NCBI RefSeq assembly: GCF_047948215.1
Contig: NC_134467.1
Span: 39,120,520 to 39,184,519 of the forward strand
Direction: 5' to 3'
Origin: Lycorma delicatula
Taxonomy: Eukaryota > Arthropoda > Insecta > Hemiptera > Fulgoridae
DNA length: 64,000 bases
Below the pieces are notes generated by a model that did not search any database, was not told the DNA's origin, and worked only from the letters and a program-made list of their open reading frames with translations. Positions 1 to 11,712 of the stretch are shown here, piece after piece. The position numbers and the translations under genes were made by a program. Within the stretch, counting starts at the first letter, position 1. Each line of letters starts with the position of its first letter.

Positions 1-304
1 ATTTTCACATTCAGTGGTCCATCTTTGTTATTTCTACTACATTTCATTACTTTTGTTTTGTTCTTGTTTATTTTCATGCGATATTTCTTGGGTAGGACTT
101 CATCCTGCCATTCATTGTTTCTTCTAAATCCTTTTTACTCTCGGCTAGAATTACTATATCATCAGCAAATCGTATCATCTTTATTTTTTCACCTTGTACT
201 GTTACTCCGAATCTAAATTGTTCTTTAACATCATTAACTGCTAGTTTTATATAATGATTAAAAAGTAACGGGGATAGGGAACATCCTTGTCGGACTCCTT
301 CTTT
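1..304 (-). pseudogene. LINE-A fragment, RT domain (copy 1)
   Basis: The minus strand encodes an RT core with the motif GVRQGCSLSPLLFN, then a FADDIVILAE catalytic block (the FADD aspartates bind metal in RT). It matches the other LINE-A copies base for base over most of its length. It is cut at the window edge on its 3' side and stops abruptly near 304 on its 5' side. A short frame break lies after NGR, where the other copies read NGIDEVLRKNY. It is a dead 5'-truncated RTE-like LINE piece. Confidence 0.85.
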
Positions 305-2095
305 AAAAATCATTAACCTAGAAAATATTATCGGTAAAGATTCCTATTTATTGTTAAAAAATTACTTTATATGAAATGTTTTGATCCTACAATTCTATGG
401 GGGCGAATTTCGGTCACGCTAGTATCTCCAGAACAGTGGCCGGTAGACGCATGGGACTAGGACCTCTCTTTCCGGGTGATCGCAAAGCACCCCGTAAAGT
501 TAAGCCTTTCAAAATGCCCTAGGACGCAGCGTTTTCGAGATACGCCCTTTTTTTTATTTAACGAAAGATATGTCTGAGAAATCCCGTTTATGTAAAATAT
601 AAATAAAATAAGATCAGCTGTCAATAATTAGCTATCACAACTATAAAAAATTTAAAATTTACAACACACGCTTTCGCTGAAAGTAATGATGATTGATTGA
701 TGCAGAACATCGTTATGAATTTACAGCGTTAACTGAGTAGCTGTTAGATTAAAAACACCGATAATAATTTAGAATTTTTAATCGTAAATAATGATCATTG
801 CATACATTAAATAACGATCAATGATGTACACGCATATCGCTGAAAGTAATGATGACCAAGATCATCATAAATTAAAGATTAATCACGCTGTTTACAGTTA
901 AAACATATGTTTTAATACGAATTTTCCAGTAAATCAACTGTTTCAACACGTAACACATTCATAATTGAAAGTAACCGTTCTTTAATGTATTCGAATAAAC
1001 CCGTGAAAAGAGACGTGGAGGGTTCAATAGCAAATTTCTTTGTTGCTATTTTGGGGGCATCTCAACCCGTGTTTTACTACGTATTTTGCAGTAAATCCAC
1101 TGTTTCAGCGTGAAAATTTAACTACAAACAAAGGATAATCGTGGAAAATACCAGTTCAAAGTGGTTCTAGGGGTCAAAAGGTTAATTGGCTATTGAATGT
1201 AAACATTATATGCTACTTGTAATAAATATTAATTAGAAACGATTGCGATCCCATACAAGTTTTTTCACTTCGGCCGTGCGGTCTTAAGCACACATATTTT
1301 TATTAGTTCGGTTTTATTATATTTTTATTTGCTTTTTGAACATTTACGTATTTCCATTTTTTAATTAGTTTTATTTGTAAAATTTTAGGTTAGAACGAGT
1401 AGATATTTTTTCAAAAAGAAACAACAGTTTGACTACACTTTCAAGGACATAGACTATGATGAACAAATTGAAGATGTCGTTTGTAAGTAGCATTGAATAA
1501 CTAAAATATTACGAAGGATTTAACAATTTATAAATTTAATATCATTTTGAAACGGGTAAATGATGCTTTGTATTCTTCAAAATTGAGTTATTTGTATATG
1601 TGTTATTTGTATTCGTTATTTGTTTGTATTCAGTAACGATTAACTTCATTGTAAGAATAAAAATTACTTTATTTATTCATAAAACAAAAAAATTAGATAT
1701 GATAAAATATTTATAAATTTGCAATAAATAAAAAAACAATGATTGAACATCAAAAATATATACGTTAACTGTAAATGAAAGTCAAATTGATAAAATACTG
1801 CGTTGCCGATTTATTAACAATACAACAGAAAGAGAACTGTGGCAACATTCACTTACATGCACACAGTATAAGAAAGACAAAGACCTTGTCTATCCTTTCA
1901 CCTTGAAATGAAGTTCGATGCCAAAAAAAAAAAAAACGCAAACCAGTCTATAACAATAATAAAAAAACAACCACCACTATATAATCACAACATAATAAAT
2001 TAAACAAGAACAGTAGTAACGATGAAATTGTACATATTTAAAAAAAAAAAACCATAAAAAAAGAAACATAACTATATGTAATTAGAAGAGAGCTT

Positions 2096-2100
<5 letters not shown>
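305..2100. other. AT-rich intergenic DNA, no gene seen
   Basis: No long open frame, RNA gene or recognised repeat. About 395-545 is less AT-rich than its surroundings but matches nothing else in the window. Several A runs and ATT-rich tracts occur. Confidence 0.5.

Positions 2101-2129
<29 letters not shown>
2101..2129. repeat. (TA)n microsatellite
   Basis: Alternating TA tract that ends directly at the MAR6 terminus, so it may have supplied the TA target. Confidence 0.9.
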
Positions 2130-2133
<4 letters not shown>

Positions 2134-2523
2134 GTGATCCAGGAGGCTAGGGTAATACTTTGACAACTCATTCTAGAGGCTAAAAATAAGAAAAACGTAC
2201 AAATAAACATAGGTCCGAAAACGCTTCGTTAGCGAGTTATACAGAGTGAAAGATTTCGCCCGAGTTTCACTTCCTCCGGGAAAATTAAGACTTTCTGAAA
2301 TTCTGGTAAGATCAAATTAAGGGGCAAATTCAATTGTTTCTTATGGTTTTTGAGCTGGGAAACCGAAAAAAAATAGGTCCCGGAACTGTATTTCTCTTAG
2401 TTTCTAAGATATGCCGTGTAAAACGCCAAAAATAGAGTCAAAAAACACATTTTGTTTACGTTTGACGTACAATAACGTTATTAAATTAGCAATAAATCAT
2501 ACATTTTTTAAACATAAATTACA
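2130..2523 (+). mobile_element. MAR6 end fragment (copy 1)
   Basis: It begins after a TA with CAGAGTGATCCAGGAGG and then follows the same roughly 390-bp sequence as the copies at 32168, 41813 and 54673 (reverse). The terminus after TA is typical of Tc1-mariner elements. The coding part visible in two other copies, with a DGAPTHF motif, is absent here, so this is a terminal fragment or internally deleted copy. Similarity is lost near 2523. Confidence 0.7.
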
Positions 2524-2808
2524 TATTGTACAAGTATAAAGAGAAAATTAAGAAAAAAGGACTCGTTATATTAAATGTTATCGATAATACAAAGTGGAAA
2601 TAGGGGGTGCTGCAGTTCTACAGTGCCTATACGCGACCCGCTACCGTATTCTAGAAATGTTTTTTTAATAAATATGTACAATTTTGAAATAAAAAACAAT
2701 AAGGAATTTTTTTTGAAATTATATTGATCTGAAAGCCTAGTTTGGATCTATGATTTTACATAATTTCCGTCTAAATTAAGACACTTGTCGTATAGTATAA
2801 TGAGCTTC
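2524..2808. other. No feature recognised
   Basis: AT-rich sequence between MAR6 and SINE1 without a recognisable repeat or reading frame. Confidence 0.4.
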
Positions 2809-3088
2809 TTTCTTTTTCCTGTTTAGCCTCCGGTAATTACTGTTCAGATAATACTTCAGAGGATGATATATATGAGTGTAGTCTTATACAATCTCAGTTC
2901 GACCATTCCTGAAAAGTGTAGTTAATTGAAACCCAACCACCAAAGAACACCGGTATCCACGATCTAGTATTCAAATCCGTGTAAAAATTTACTAGACTTT
3001 ACTAGAACTTTGAACGCTGCTAACTCTCGACTTCCAAATCAGCTTATTTTGGGAAGACGCGTTCACCACTAGACTAACCCGGTGGGTT
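2809..3088 (-). mobile_element. SINE1 (tRNA-derived), near full length
   Basis: The tRNA-like head is at the right end (minus strand AACCCACCGGGTTAGTCTAG, box A-like), followed by a box B-like GTTCAAAGTTCTAG and a body ending in a CT-rich tract (A-rich tail on the minus strand). It is one of more than a dozen copies in the window. I see no clean target duplication. Confidence 0.85.
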
Positions 3089-3187
3089 ATTCTTAGAAAG
3101 CTGCCGAAGGCTAAGATAATCATAACTGGACGGCTGTTTTGACATTGTCATCCTGGCGCTGACCGCCGAAAAGCTACTTTAAATGCA

Positions 3188-3247
3188 AACCCATCGGGTT
3201 GGTCTAGTGGTAAACGTAACTCACCTGATTTCGAAGTGATGAATTTC

Positions 3248-3250
<3 letters not shown>
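3188..3250 (+). mobile_element. SINE1 head fragment
   Basis: Only the tRNA-like head is present (AACCCATCGGGTTGGTCTAG and about 40 bp more). It runs straight into the AC microsatellite, which replaces the SINE body. Confidence 0.75.

Positions 3251-3310
<60 letters not shown>
3251..3310. repeat. (AC)n microsatellite
   Basis: About 30 perfect AC units joined to a truncated SINE1 head. Confidence 0.97.
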
Positions 3311-3312
<2 letters not shown>

Positions 3313-4229
3313 AGTGTGCGTGTCGAAAAGAATTATTCTGAGTGTTATGTGTGTTATTGGGGGGGGGGGGATGTATACTTAAGAAAAGGAAATATCTTAG
3401 AATGTAATGTAAAGAAAACAAAAATATTTCTTTCAAATTATATATAATTTCAAAAGCTAAATCAAACATTGGGGTTAAATAAAAATATTACACGAAAAAA
3501 ACCAAATAAGGAAACTAGCTACTTACCATACAATAGGCATTGAATTATCGACTTTTATTTTGTTCGCAACGTGTAATATCAAGGTCAAATATCCATCTAT
3601 AGAATGTGACCAATAGAAAAATGGAAGAACAGAAAAAGAAAGATATAAAGATGACCCGTTCAAGGACATAACAATAATAATATACAACAAACTACTATTA
3701 TAAAATGACATAGGTCAGAAAGGGCACATAATGTAACTTCAATACACGGCACATCATCTAGTCCACCCTTAATTCAACCACATCAAAAAATAAAAAATAA
3801 ATAAATAATAATAAAGAAGCTGACGTCGGCTAAAAATGATTAAAGAAAAATATCGTTTTTTTTTTTTTTTTATAGAACATTTAAAAAAATTATACTTCAC
3901 CCCATCAAAGCGATAAAAGGAGGCGGTATCAAAAGCAATTTAAATGTTACGGTATTTCCTGTTTTATATACACACCAACAACAGCTTTAAGAAAAGAGCT
4001 CATGGTCGAAAAAACAATGCTAATTTTAAATTGCGCTTGGAAATTTATAATTTTTATTTACAGCTTCCATCATGAAAGAATGATAAAAACCTTGACTTTT
4101 GAAGTCGTATTTTACGATTCAATAGATGTTAAAAGAAATTAAGTTTTTGATCATAATATACGTGTAATTTTCTATATATTGTTATTTTTAATTAAATCTA
4201 CTTAATGAGAGAGAAAAACAATTTTCCAA
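3311..4229. other. AT-rich intergenic DNA, no gene seen
   Basis: Contains a G run near 3359-3370 and long A and T runs. A 62-codon minus-strand frame at 3523-3711 has no recognisable motif and is best read as chance. Confidence 0.45.
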
Positions 4230-4330
4230 TCTTCATGGTAGTGGTGGTAGAGTTGTAGAGTCTCCACCTTTCATTTAGGGGTCATGGGTTCGAATCCCAG
4301 TCAGACATGGCATTTTTCATACGAGAAAAA
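4230..4330 (+). mobile_element. SINE2 (tRNA-derived) fragment
   Basis: Shows a tRNA-like A box region (TGGTAGAGTTGTAGAGTC) and a perfect B box GGGTTCGAATCCC, followed by the SINE2-specific CAGACATGGCATTTTTCAT. The same B-box block recurs near 9713, 30885, 31085, 38410 and 58285, so this is a dispersed SINE rather than a tRNA gene. The acceptor stem does not close well. Confidence 0.7.
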
Positions 4331-4869
4331 AAATTCTCGTTTCATAATACTTGTGCACAAACTTCAACCTTAAATAGTGAATTAATACCCCCCACCAAAA
4401 AAAAGGGAAAATAACTGAAACATTTTTAACATTATACAGAATGAGCAAATATATAAATTGACAGAACAAATATTTGATTTTATAGGTAATATTTCGATCG
4501 AATAATTTAGTGTATTTGTCATTAAAGAATTATTATCCAAGGAAAATTCTCATTTATTTATTTTGATTTTACAATTTTTCTGTAATTTCCAGTTTTTTTT
4601 TATATTTTTTAACAGTAAATTTTGTATTTAAAAATTTTTCAAATCGCAAAAAAACTTTTTCTAACTTTGAAAAAACTTTTTTTTTTACATTAAACAAGTA
4701 ATTTTCTGAGAAATCTAGTAACGTTTCTAAATAAAATTCTAATTTTTCTTTGTTTTATTCAACTTATCTTACACCATTCTGTTCAGAATTAAATTCTACA
4801 AATTTTGTTTGATGATTTTATGTGTTTATTACCCATTTAACAAAGTTATTGTATAGTCAAACATAAAAA
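4331..4869. other. AT-rich intergenic DNA, no gene seen
   Basis: Very AT-rich with many T and A runs; no frame, repeat match or RNA signal recognised. Confidence 0.4.
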
Positions 4870-5145
4870 CGGATTTTTTTTATCCAATCTATTGGTTTTC
4901 ACCCCAGATTTCTTAAAAAAACTACTGCAGATACGATTCTGAGATCAATTTTATTCGATTTTCAGGTCAAAAAAAACGTAAGAAATCAATAATTATGCCC
5001 TGTAATTAACGTCCTAAAAATTTCAGTACGATGTCACCTAATCGGAGGAGCAGAAATCAGAGCGAAACCTTTCACTAACCGTAACTCGCAAACGAAAAAT
5101 TGTAGGATATATGTTTATATGAATTTTTTCCATGATATTCAGGAT
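4870..5145 (-). repeat. Diverged MAR6-like repeat
   Basis: Parts resemble the reverse complement of MAR6 in the same order: a stretch like the end of MAR6 with TAACTCGCAAACGAA before ATATGTTTATATGAA, preceded by AATTTCAG and a GGAGGAGCAGAAATCAG stretch. Identity is clearly lower than among MAR6 copies. I infer a related but distinct element; no terminus is clear. Confidence 0.35.
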
Positions 5146-5180
5146 AGGTTATGAAAGTCCCGGATTTATTTATTTAGCCT

Positions 5181-5473
5181 TTTCTTTTCTTTTTCCTGTT
5201 TAGCCTCCTGTTTAGATAATTCTTCAGAGGATGAATGAGGATGATATGTATGAGTGTAAATGAAGTGTAGTCTTGTACATTCTCAGTTCGACCATTCCTG
5301 AGATGTGTGGTTAATTGAAACCCAACCCACCAAAGAACACCGGTATCCACGATCTAGTATTCAAATCAGTGTAAAAATAACTGGATTTACTAGGACTTGA
5401 ACGCTGGAACTCTCGACTTCCAAATCAGCTGATTTGGGAAGACGCGTTAACCACTAGACCAACCCGGTGGGTT
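5181..5473 (-). mobile_element. SINE1, near full length
   Basis: Full minus-strand copy: tRNA-like head at 5473 reading leftward, CAAATCAGCTGATTTG palindrome near 5426, and CT-rich tail at the left. It carries an extra GGATGAATGA segment near 5228, also present at 60650, suggesting a SINE1 subtype. Confidence 0.85.
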
Positions 5474-5566
5474 AATGGACACCCTGGATTTGAACCTTAG
5501 AACGTTCGACTTCAAAATTAGCTGATTTGTGACGAGTTCACAACTAGACTAACTCTATAGGTTTTC
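5474..5566 (-). mobile_element. Degenerate SINE1 head
   Basis: Second tRNA-like head directly abutting the previous SINE1: box B-like and box A-like blocks (CTAGACTAACTCTATAGG on the plus strand) are recognisable but mutated, and the body is missing. Confidence 0.55.
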
Positions 5567-6283
5567 TGCTAATACGTCTTCTTTTTAATTAATAAACAAA
5601 GGTAAAGGATTATAGAATATAATTTTAAAAAAGAATTCATTAAACTATGCTCCTTTGTAATACTTTTAATATATAAAAATATCCAACGAAAATAATTCCC
5701 AACTACATAGTATAAATGTCTATATAATCTTTAAAATAAATGTACATACACACACCGGACAGGAAGTGTAAATGAATAATCGATAAGCGACCTTCGCATT
5801 TCTATATTTAACATCTTTAAGACACAAAATCGTACAATGAATACAAACGTATAGTAATAATATTATATATATATATATATATATATAAATAATATTTCCT
5901 ACTTAAATATTTTGTACGTAACACATTTACTATCCGGTATACAAGGAAAAAGGAAAGCCTACATTTGAAAACATGTAAAACTTCAGAAAAAAATTAATCT
6001 TTTACATGGCTTCTTTGAAATAATTTTCTAATAAACATTATTGTCAAAAAAATTATAAAAATTACACGGAAACTTTACAGCTATAATTTTTTTTTTTTAA
6101 CTTTTCCAACGATAATAATGTTTCATCTTTCTACAATTAATAATTTTAACAATTACAACAATTAAAAAAAAAAGAAAAACCTGTCGCCACAATTGTTATA
6201 CATTACTGACACTGAAAAATTGAAGTTATATTTTGAAAACAGGTCTTTCGAACGAATTTTACTAATAGCTGTTTTTATTTAAA
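5567..6283. other. AT-rich intergenic DNA with (AT)n
   Basis: An AT microsatellite lies at about 5863-5886. Otherwise no recognised element or reading frame. Confidence 0.45.
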
Positions 6284-6790
6284 ATACTAGCGGGCAGCGT
6301 TTGTGAATTCTATTATTATAAGTATCTCTTGCGTAAAAAATTTATTTTTGAATGATGAAAATTGATAAAGGAAATTCGAAAAAAAAAGGGTTCGTCATCT
6401 TTAAGTTAAGCACCCTTCCTCAATAGAAAATAAATTTTAGGGTGGAATATCATCATCGCGCTTTCTAAAACCAAATAACTTTGATTAAACATTAAAAAAC
6501 GGAATTTCAAAAATCTATGCTTTCCCTTTTCCCCTTCATCCTGATTCCATTTTTTTATAAAAAATATTTATTTTCACGTAACTAATATATATTCCGAATA
6601 TGATCCAAATCGGACCATAAATTCAATTTTTCGAAATATCACGACCCCAGCGCCACCTGCGGGTACAAAATAATTCAGAAACCTTCGCGTCCTTGAGCGC
6701 AACTCACGAAAGATTCATCACAATCGGATAGAATGGTGTAAAAACGCATACGGGGCAAACGAACATTCATTAAATATATATAAAACCAAA
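6284..6790. repeat. ACTAGC-headed unclassified repeat
   Basis: Begins with ATACTAGCGGGCAGCG and ends in a TATATA tract near 6775-6784. Inside are a TTTCCCTTTTCCCCTT tract and a GATCCAAATCGGACC segment. Similar ACTAGC or TTAGCCCGTCGCG heads next to TA tracts occur at 16229, 52415 and 61802. This suggests a dispersed element of about 500 bp, class unknown. Confidence 0.4.
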
Positions 6791-7274
6791 CCAGCCCGGT
6801 AATTTTAAAATAGTTCTCTATTTTTCCTAAAACTTTTATCATTTTACAAATAATTAGTCTGTAAGGGCTCACTTGTCTTTGGACACCATTGTGTTCATGT
6901 AGTTGGACTGGTTCGCAGAACTCGCCAAACTCCTCGCAGAATTGCCCTTCACGGACCGACACCATAACGCCTCGCAGACTGGTTCTAAAAGAATTCTTTT
7001 TTAGCTCGACTATTTATAACACTAGACACTTTAACTATCGCACCGGACCCAAGTCGAAGCGTGACAATAGTCGACCGATGCTTTTTTTCACATTAATTTC
7101 AATTGTGGTCTCTTCTCACCGTACAACAGGAGTTCCTTGTGTATTAGCGGGTATTATAACAAAAGGACGATGGTTAAACGGACCTATTCTTTATACAAAG
7201 AATTCTCCTTTTTGTCGTTTTTTGGATACTTTCATAATAATTGGTAGGAATCCGTTACTCAGGCCCGCTATACC
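6791..7274. other. Unrecognised segment
   Basis: A plus-strand frame of 146 codons (6889-7329) and a minus-strand frame of 96 codons overlap here. Neither shows a motif I recognise, and the plus frame runs on into SINE1 sequence, so I do not call a gene. Composition is less AT-rich than its neighbours, so it may be decayed coding DNA of an unknown element. Confidence 0.3.
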
Positions 7275-7472
7275 GGTTTATATGGATTTGAATACTAGAT
7301 CGTGGATACCGGTGTTCTTTGATGGTTGACTTTCAATTAACCACACATCTCAGAAATGATCGACCTGAGAATGTACAAAACTACACTTCATTTACACTCA
7401 TACATATCATCCTCTGAAGAAATACCTGAACGGTAATTCCAGAAGGCTAAACAGAAAAAAGAAAAAGGCTCG
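7275..7472 (+). mobile_element. SINE1, 5'-truncated
   Basis: Lacks the tRNA-like head but keeps the body (GAATACTAGATCGTGGATAC, TCAATTAACCACACATCTC) and the A-rich tail. It is diverged from the other copies. Confidence 0.8.
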
Positions 7473-8276
7473 CTAAACCGGACTTATAACAATATATAAA
7501 AGGTAATGTTTGTATGTTGTCCACTGTAAACTAAAAACGTACTGAATCAATTAAGGCGCGGTTTTTTGAAAAATGGTTCCCGTTGTCCGGAGAACGTTTA
7601 AAGCCACTGTAATCTATGATCTAACCGGTAGAAAGAAAGTTAGGGATATTTTGAATAGACTACTGTGTTTAGAGAGTAGTTTGAATTAAATCCGTTAGGT
7701 AGTGCTGTTGTTTTGCCTTACAGTTCTGACTTTTATAAAATGAAAGGTTAAATTTTGTGAAGTTACGTAATGTTCATTTTTTTAAATGTTTTATCAAACT
7801 GTGTTCTTTTAATTTATATATAAACTCAAATCTAGCAGGAGTTAAGCATTTGCGGATCTGCTAGTAGTTATAAAAATCCTGGGAGAACTTCGTGATACGT
7901 TCTGTATATTTTTCTCGTGTACTATTTTTAAACATCAGTTACTATATATATATATATATATAAGTTTTCAGACCATTATTGTACTAATAATATCAATTAT
8001 ATAAATACACGAAAGGAATTCTCATACAATAAAAAACAGTTATATAAACAAAGAAAAAAAATTCGTTGTATTTGGTTAATATGTAATTATTACGTAATAT
8101 CAATTAAAAGAATACTGGTATGCAATGAAATTAATTAATTGACCTACATATTAAAAAATTGTATTACTAATTACGGTTATAAACATTATCATCACCATAG
8201 CAACACGTAATCAGATCATATATGAACTCACTCGGTTTCTTCTTTTCTTCACAATATAACGAGAGTAAGGTTATAA
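7473..8276. other. AT-rich intergenic DNA, no gene seen
   Basis: Contains an AT microsatellite at about 7943-7962. No recognised repeat or frame. Confidence 0.45.
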
Positions 8277-8600
8277 TCATAAAAAGTTGATAAATTTCTG
8301 AACCGTTCTGTGCAAAACACATATGTTCAACATAAAAGTTAATTCCTTTGGTTTATTCCGCCGACGACGAATATTCTTAACACATAACACCAAGTTCCTA
8401 GCATATTTTTCCACGTCTACTTTCTGGATTGCATTTTCAATCAAAATCTTCAACTGCTCCAAAGCGATTGGACTATTTCTATAAGTCATTAATTAGCTCA
8501 ACAAAAAGAAGTCGTAGTAGCAAGACGTTGTAGGAAAACGTTTCGAACACGTGCCCAATTCACAACATTTTCACACTTTCACAAGCTACAGCTCCAAAAC
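8277..8600 (-). pseudogene. Tc1-mariner-like transposase C-terminus, decayed
   Basis: The minus strand reads CYYDFFLL, a stop, then TYRNSPIALEQLK and a basic tail. This fits the end of a mariner-type transposase, where the third catalytic Asp sits in a D-[FY]-FLW motif and is followed by a VYxxxPxTLEQLK helix, as in the MAR1 copies. The frame is broken and the rest of the element is not visible. The assignment rests on motif spacing only. Confidence 0.45.
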
Positions 8601-8654
8601 GGTAAATAGTAAAAGAAAATTGTTTAAATAAAAGTAGTCTGTTTTTTTTTGAGA

Positions 8655-8986
8655 TTAACAACATTTCCAAATGAAATACAGACGAAAAACAATTTTTTCC
8701 GGTGAAAAAACCGAAAAAATACGTTTTTCACAACTTCAGCGCCTCCTAGTATTTCAATTTCAAATTATACGGCATAACTTCAAAGACATTAATTGTAGAG
8801 GAGAATGTCCTCTACATTTTATGTTCGTAAAAATTTTCTCTAAAATGCATAGATTCAGAGAAAAACGCATTTCAAAAACTTTTTGAGTTTTTCAAAAATC
8901 TATGGGAGGGGGATGTTAAAAATCTGGAGTTAAGCTTCCCTCATCACCCCTAACATATTGAAAAAACATCAATCGGTAGGTAGAAT
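8655..8986 (+). repeat. Repeat R6 (copy 1)
   Basis: About 330 bp matching in reverse the segment 28690-28891 (for example GTAGAGGAGAATGTCCTC and GGAGGGGGATGTTAAAAAT). It contains a hairpin, TGTAGAGGA and TCCTCTACA around CATTC in the reverse copy. The 71-codon frame over it is not coding by any sign I see. Class unknown. Confidence 0.6.
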
Positions 8987-9003
8987 TTTCAAATAAAAAT
9001 ACA

Positions 9004-9259
9004 AATTGACTGTACTATTACCCGGATTCTCTACGTGGCTAGGGACCCAGAAGAAACTTATTTCTGTTGCGATTATTCAACTCGGCGATTGCGTTGTAGA
9101 TTTCGATGAAAATAGGATGTCTGGAATAAATTTTTCTACGGCTTTGAAAGCACTACACGAATCATTACAAATAAGGATATTTCTGTACTTAGGGTTAATG
9201 ATATTTAGAGCCTTATTTATGGCGTATAGTAAACACATTCGTAATACCAAGAAGACCAA
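9004..9259 (-). pseudogene. Non-LTR retrotransposon RNase H remnant
   Basis: The minus strand reads ILICNDSCSAFKAVEKF, one in-frame TGA (9077-9079), then FFWVPSHVENPGN. These are two RNase H hallmarks of I/Jockey-superfamily LINEs: the D-S-x-S-A-[FL]-K-A helix with its catalytic Asp, and the W-V-P-S-H-V-x-x-x-G-N block with its His. The domain's first Asp and Glu region is missing. It may be the same family as LINE-C at 40535, but no overlap allows a test. Confidence 0.75.
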
Positions 9260-9317
9260 CTAATAACTTCTATCACTGACAAACAAACGCGCAAACAAAG
9301 GTATATCATTCTGTTTC

Positions 9318-9594
9318 GATCCATAGTTCTAGTGGTGAACGCGCCTTCGCAAATCAGCTGATTTCGAAGTGAACAGTTCCACCAACATTCCTAGTAATGG
9401 TAATTTACTTTTATACGGATTTGAATACTAGATCGCGGATACCGGTATTATTTAGTAGTTGGATTTCAATTAACCACACATCTAAGAAATGATCGACCTG
9501 AGACTGTACAAGACTACAACACATTACTTACACTTTTACATATCATCCTCTAAAGTAAAATCTGACGGTGATTCCCGGAAGCTAATCAGGAAAA
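9318..9594 (+). mobile_element. SINE1, slightly 5'-truncated
   Basis: Starts within box A (TCTAGTGGTGAACGCG), keeps the palindrome region and body, and ends AGGAAAAAAAT. Diverged. Confidence 0.8.
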
Positions 9595-9712
9595 AAATAA
9601 TAATTTGAGGTGAGAAATAGGATATAAAATCCCAGAACTGTAACTCCAATAATTTTTAAAATATTCGACGTAAACCAAAAAATTCTGTTTCAAAAAACAA
9701 AGATAAATTTCA

Positions 9713-9765
9713 CCTGGAGGTCCCGGGTTCAAATCCCGGTCAAAACGGATCTACTAAGGGAATAT
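9713..9765 (+). mobile_element. SINE2 B-box fragment
   Basis: Short piece GGAGGTCCCGGGTTCAAATC with the following SINE2-like CCGGTCAAAACGG; both sides diverge. Confidence 0.5.
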
Positions 9766-10184
9766 CTAACATAAATTAAAATATTTCAATACTAGGTGAT
9801 CAGGATGTACTCTAGAAAAGATCCGTGGTTCTAGTTATGATCACGTATAAAGAAGTTTAAAACTTTGGCACATATATATATATTTTTTTCCTTTACATAA
9901 TTCTGTATTATAAAATTATTTTAATGAAATCACCTTGATAATCGATATTTGTGTTATCGATTATTGATCGATTTATCGTATTATTAAACTTGTACGATTA
10001 ATAAGTTCATATAATACGTACATGATTATTTACATTTCTCAATATAGTATTCTATTTATAGTTCACTTACATAGTTTCGCTTTCAAGACAGGTTATTCAA
10101 GAAATATTTTCAACTTGCTATCTTCGTTTAATAACACTATTGTTATTTTAATACAGTATGTGAAACGGGGTGGTGTTTTGTATG

Positions 10185-10228
<44 letters not shown>

Positions 10229-10552
10229 TGTACTTTTATTCCCACAATACTATTATTACTATTATTAAAATAAGGTTACTGATGTTTGTAGTAATACTAA
10301 TAGAAAAAGCCTTGCCCCTATTTCCGGTTAAATAAACGTACACATGTATAATAAACTAGTAACAGTACAGATTAAATGATGTGTACATTGTTTTAAATGC
10401 TCTTATATACTGTAATATATAATAGCCTAGTTAAGTATTACATATTTAAACTTATATTTAAAGTTAAGCGTTTATTTAACGGAGGGAAAATTCAAATTAA
10501 TTTTACCGTAACAAATGCTCTATTGGTAAAATAATTAATTCTCGTTAATAAT
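9766..10552. other. AT-rich intergenic DNA with (AT)n
   Basis: Perfect AT microsatellite at about 10189-10226; a frame across it is an artefact. No gene or recognised repeat. Confidence 0.5.
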
Positions 10553-11712
10553 ATGTGAAGAATACAGAACAATTAGTTTAACTAGTCATGCATCAAAAAT
10601 CTTAACTAGAATTTTATACAGAAGAATTGAGAGGAGAGTGGAAGAAGTGTTAGGAGAAGACCAATTTGGTTTCAGGAAAAGTATAGGGACAAGGGAAGCA
10701 ATTTTAGGCCTCAGATTAATAGTAGAAGGAAGATTAAAGAAAAACAAACCAACATACTTGGCGTTTATAGACCTAGAAAAGGCTTTCGATAACGTAGATT
10801 GGAATAAAATGTTCAGCATTTTAAAAAAATTAGGGTTCAAATACGGAGATAGAAGAACAATTGCTAACATGTACAGGAACCAAACAGCAACAATAACAAT
10901 TGAAGAACATAAGAAAGAAGCCCTAATAAGAAAGGGAGTCCGACAAGGATGTTCCCTATCTCCGTTACTTTTTAATCTTTACATGGAACTAGCAGTTAAT
11001 GATATTAAAGAACAATTTAGATTCGGAGTAACAGTACAAGGTGAAAAGATAAAGATGCTACGATTTGCTGATGATATAGTAATTCTAGCCGAGAGTAAAA
11101 AGGATTTAGAAGAAACAATGAATGGCATAGATGAAGTCCTACGCAAGAACTATCGCATGAAAATAAACAAGAACAAAACAAAAGTAATGAAATGTAGTAG
11201 AAATAACAAAGATGGACCCCTGAATGTGAAAATAGGAGGAGAAAAGATTATGGAGGTAGAAGAATTTTGTTATTTGGGAAGTAAAATTACTAAAGATGGA
11301 CGAAGCAGGAGCGATATAAAATGCCGAATAGCACAAGCTAAACGAGCCTTCAGTAAGAAATATAATTTGTTTACATCAAAAATGAATTTAAATGTCAGGA
11401 AAAGATTTTTGAAAGTGTATGTTTGGAGTGTCGCTTTATATGGAAGTGAAACTTGGACGATCGGAGTATCTGAGAAGAAAAGATTAGAAGCTTTTGAAAT
11501 GTGGTGCTATAGGAGAATGTTAAAAATCAGATGGGTGGATAAAGTGACAAATGAAGAGGTATTGCGGCAAATAGATGAAGAAAGAAGCATTTGGAGTATG
11601 TAAAACAAATTGTTGGGGATGTAGGATGTAGAGGGTATACTGAAATGAAACGACTAGCACTAGATAGGGAATCTTGGAGAGCTGCATCAAACCAGTCAAA
11701 TGACTGAAGACC

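Noticed and set aside
4230..4330. tRNA gene candidate with perfect B box
   Set aside because: Acceptor stem does not close and the segment recurs as a dispersed repeat, so it is a SINE2 piece.
6675..7329. Frames of 146 and 96 codons on opposite strands
   Set aside because: No recognisable motif, and the plus frame runs into SINE1 sequence; listed only as an unrecognised segment.
10022..10273. 83-codon frame with a repeated Tyr-Ile stretch
   Set aside because: The repeated part is an AT microsatellite and the flanks have no motif.
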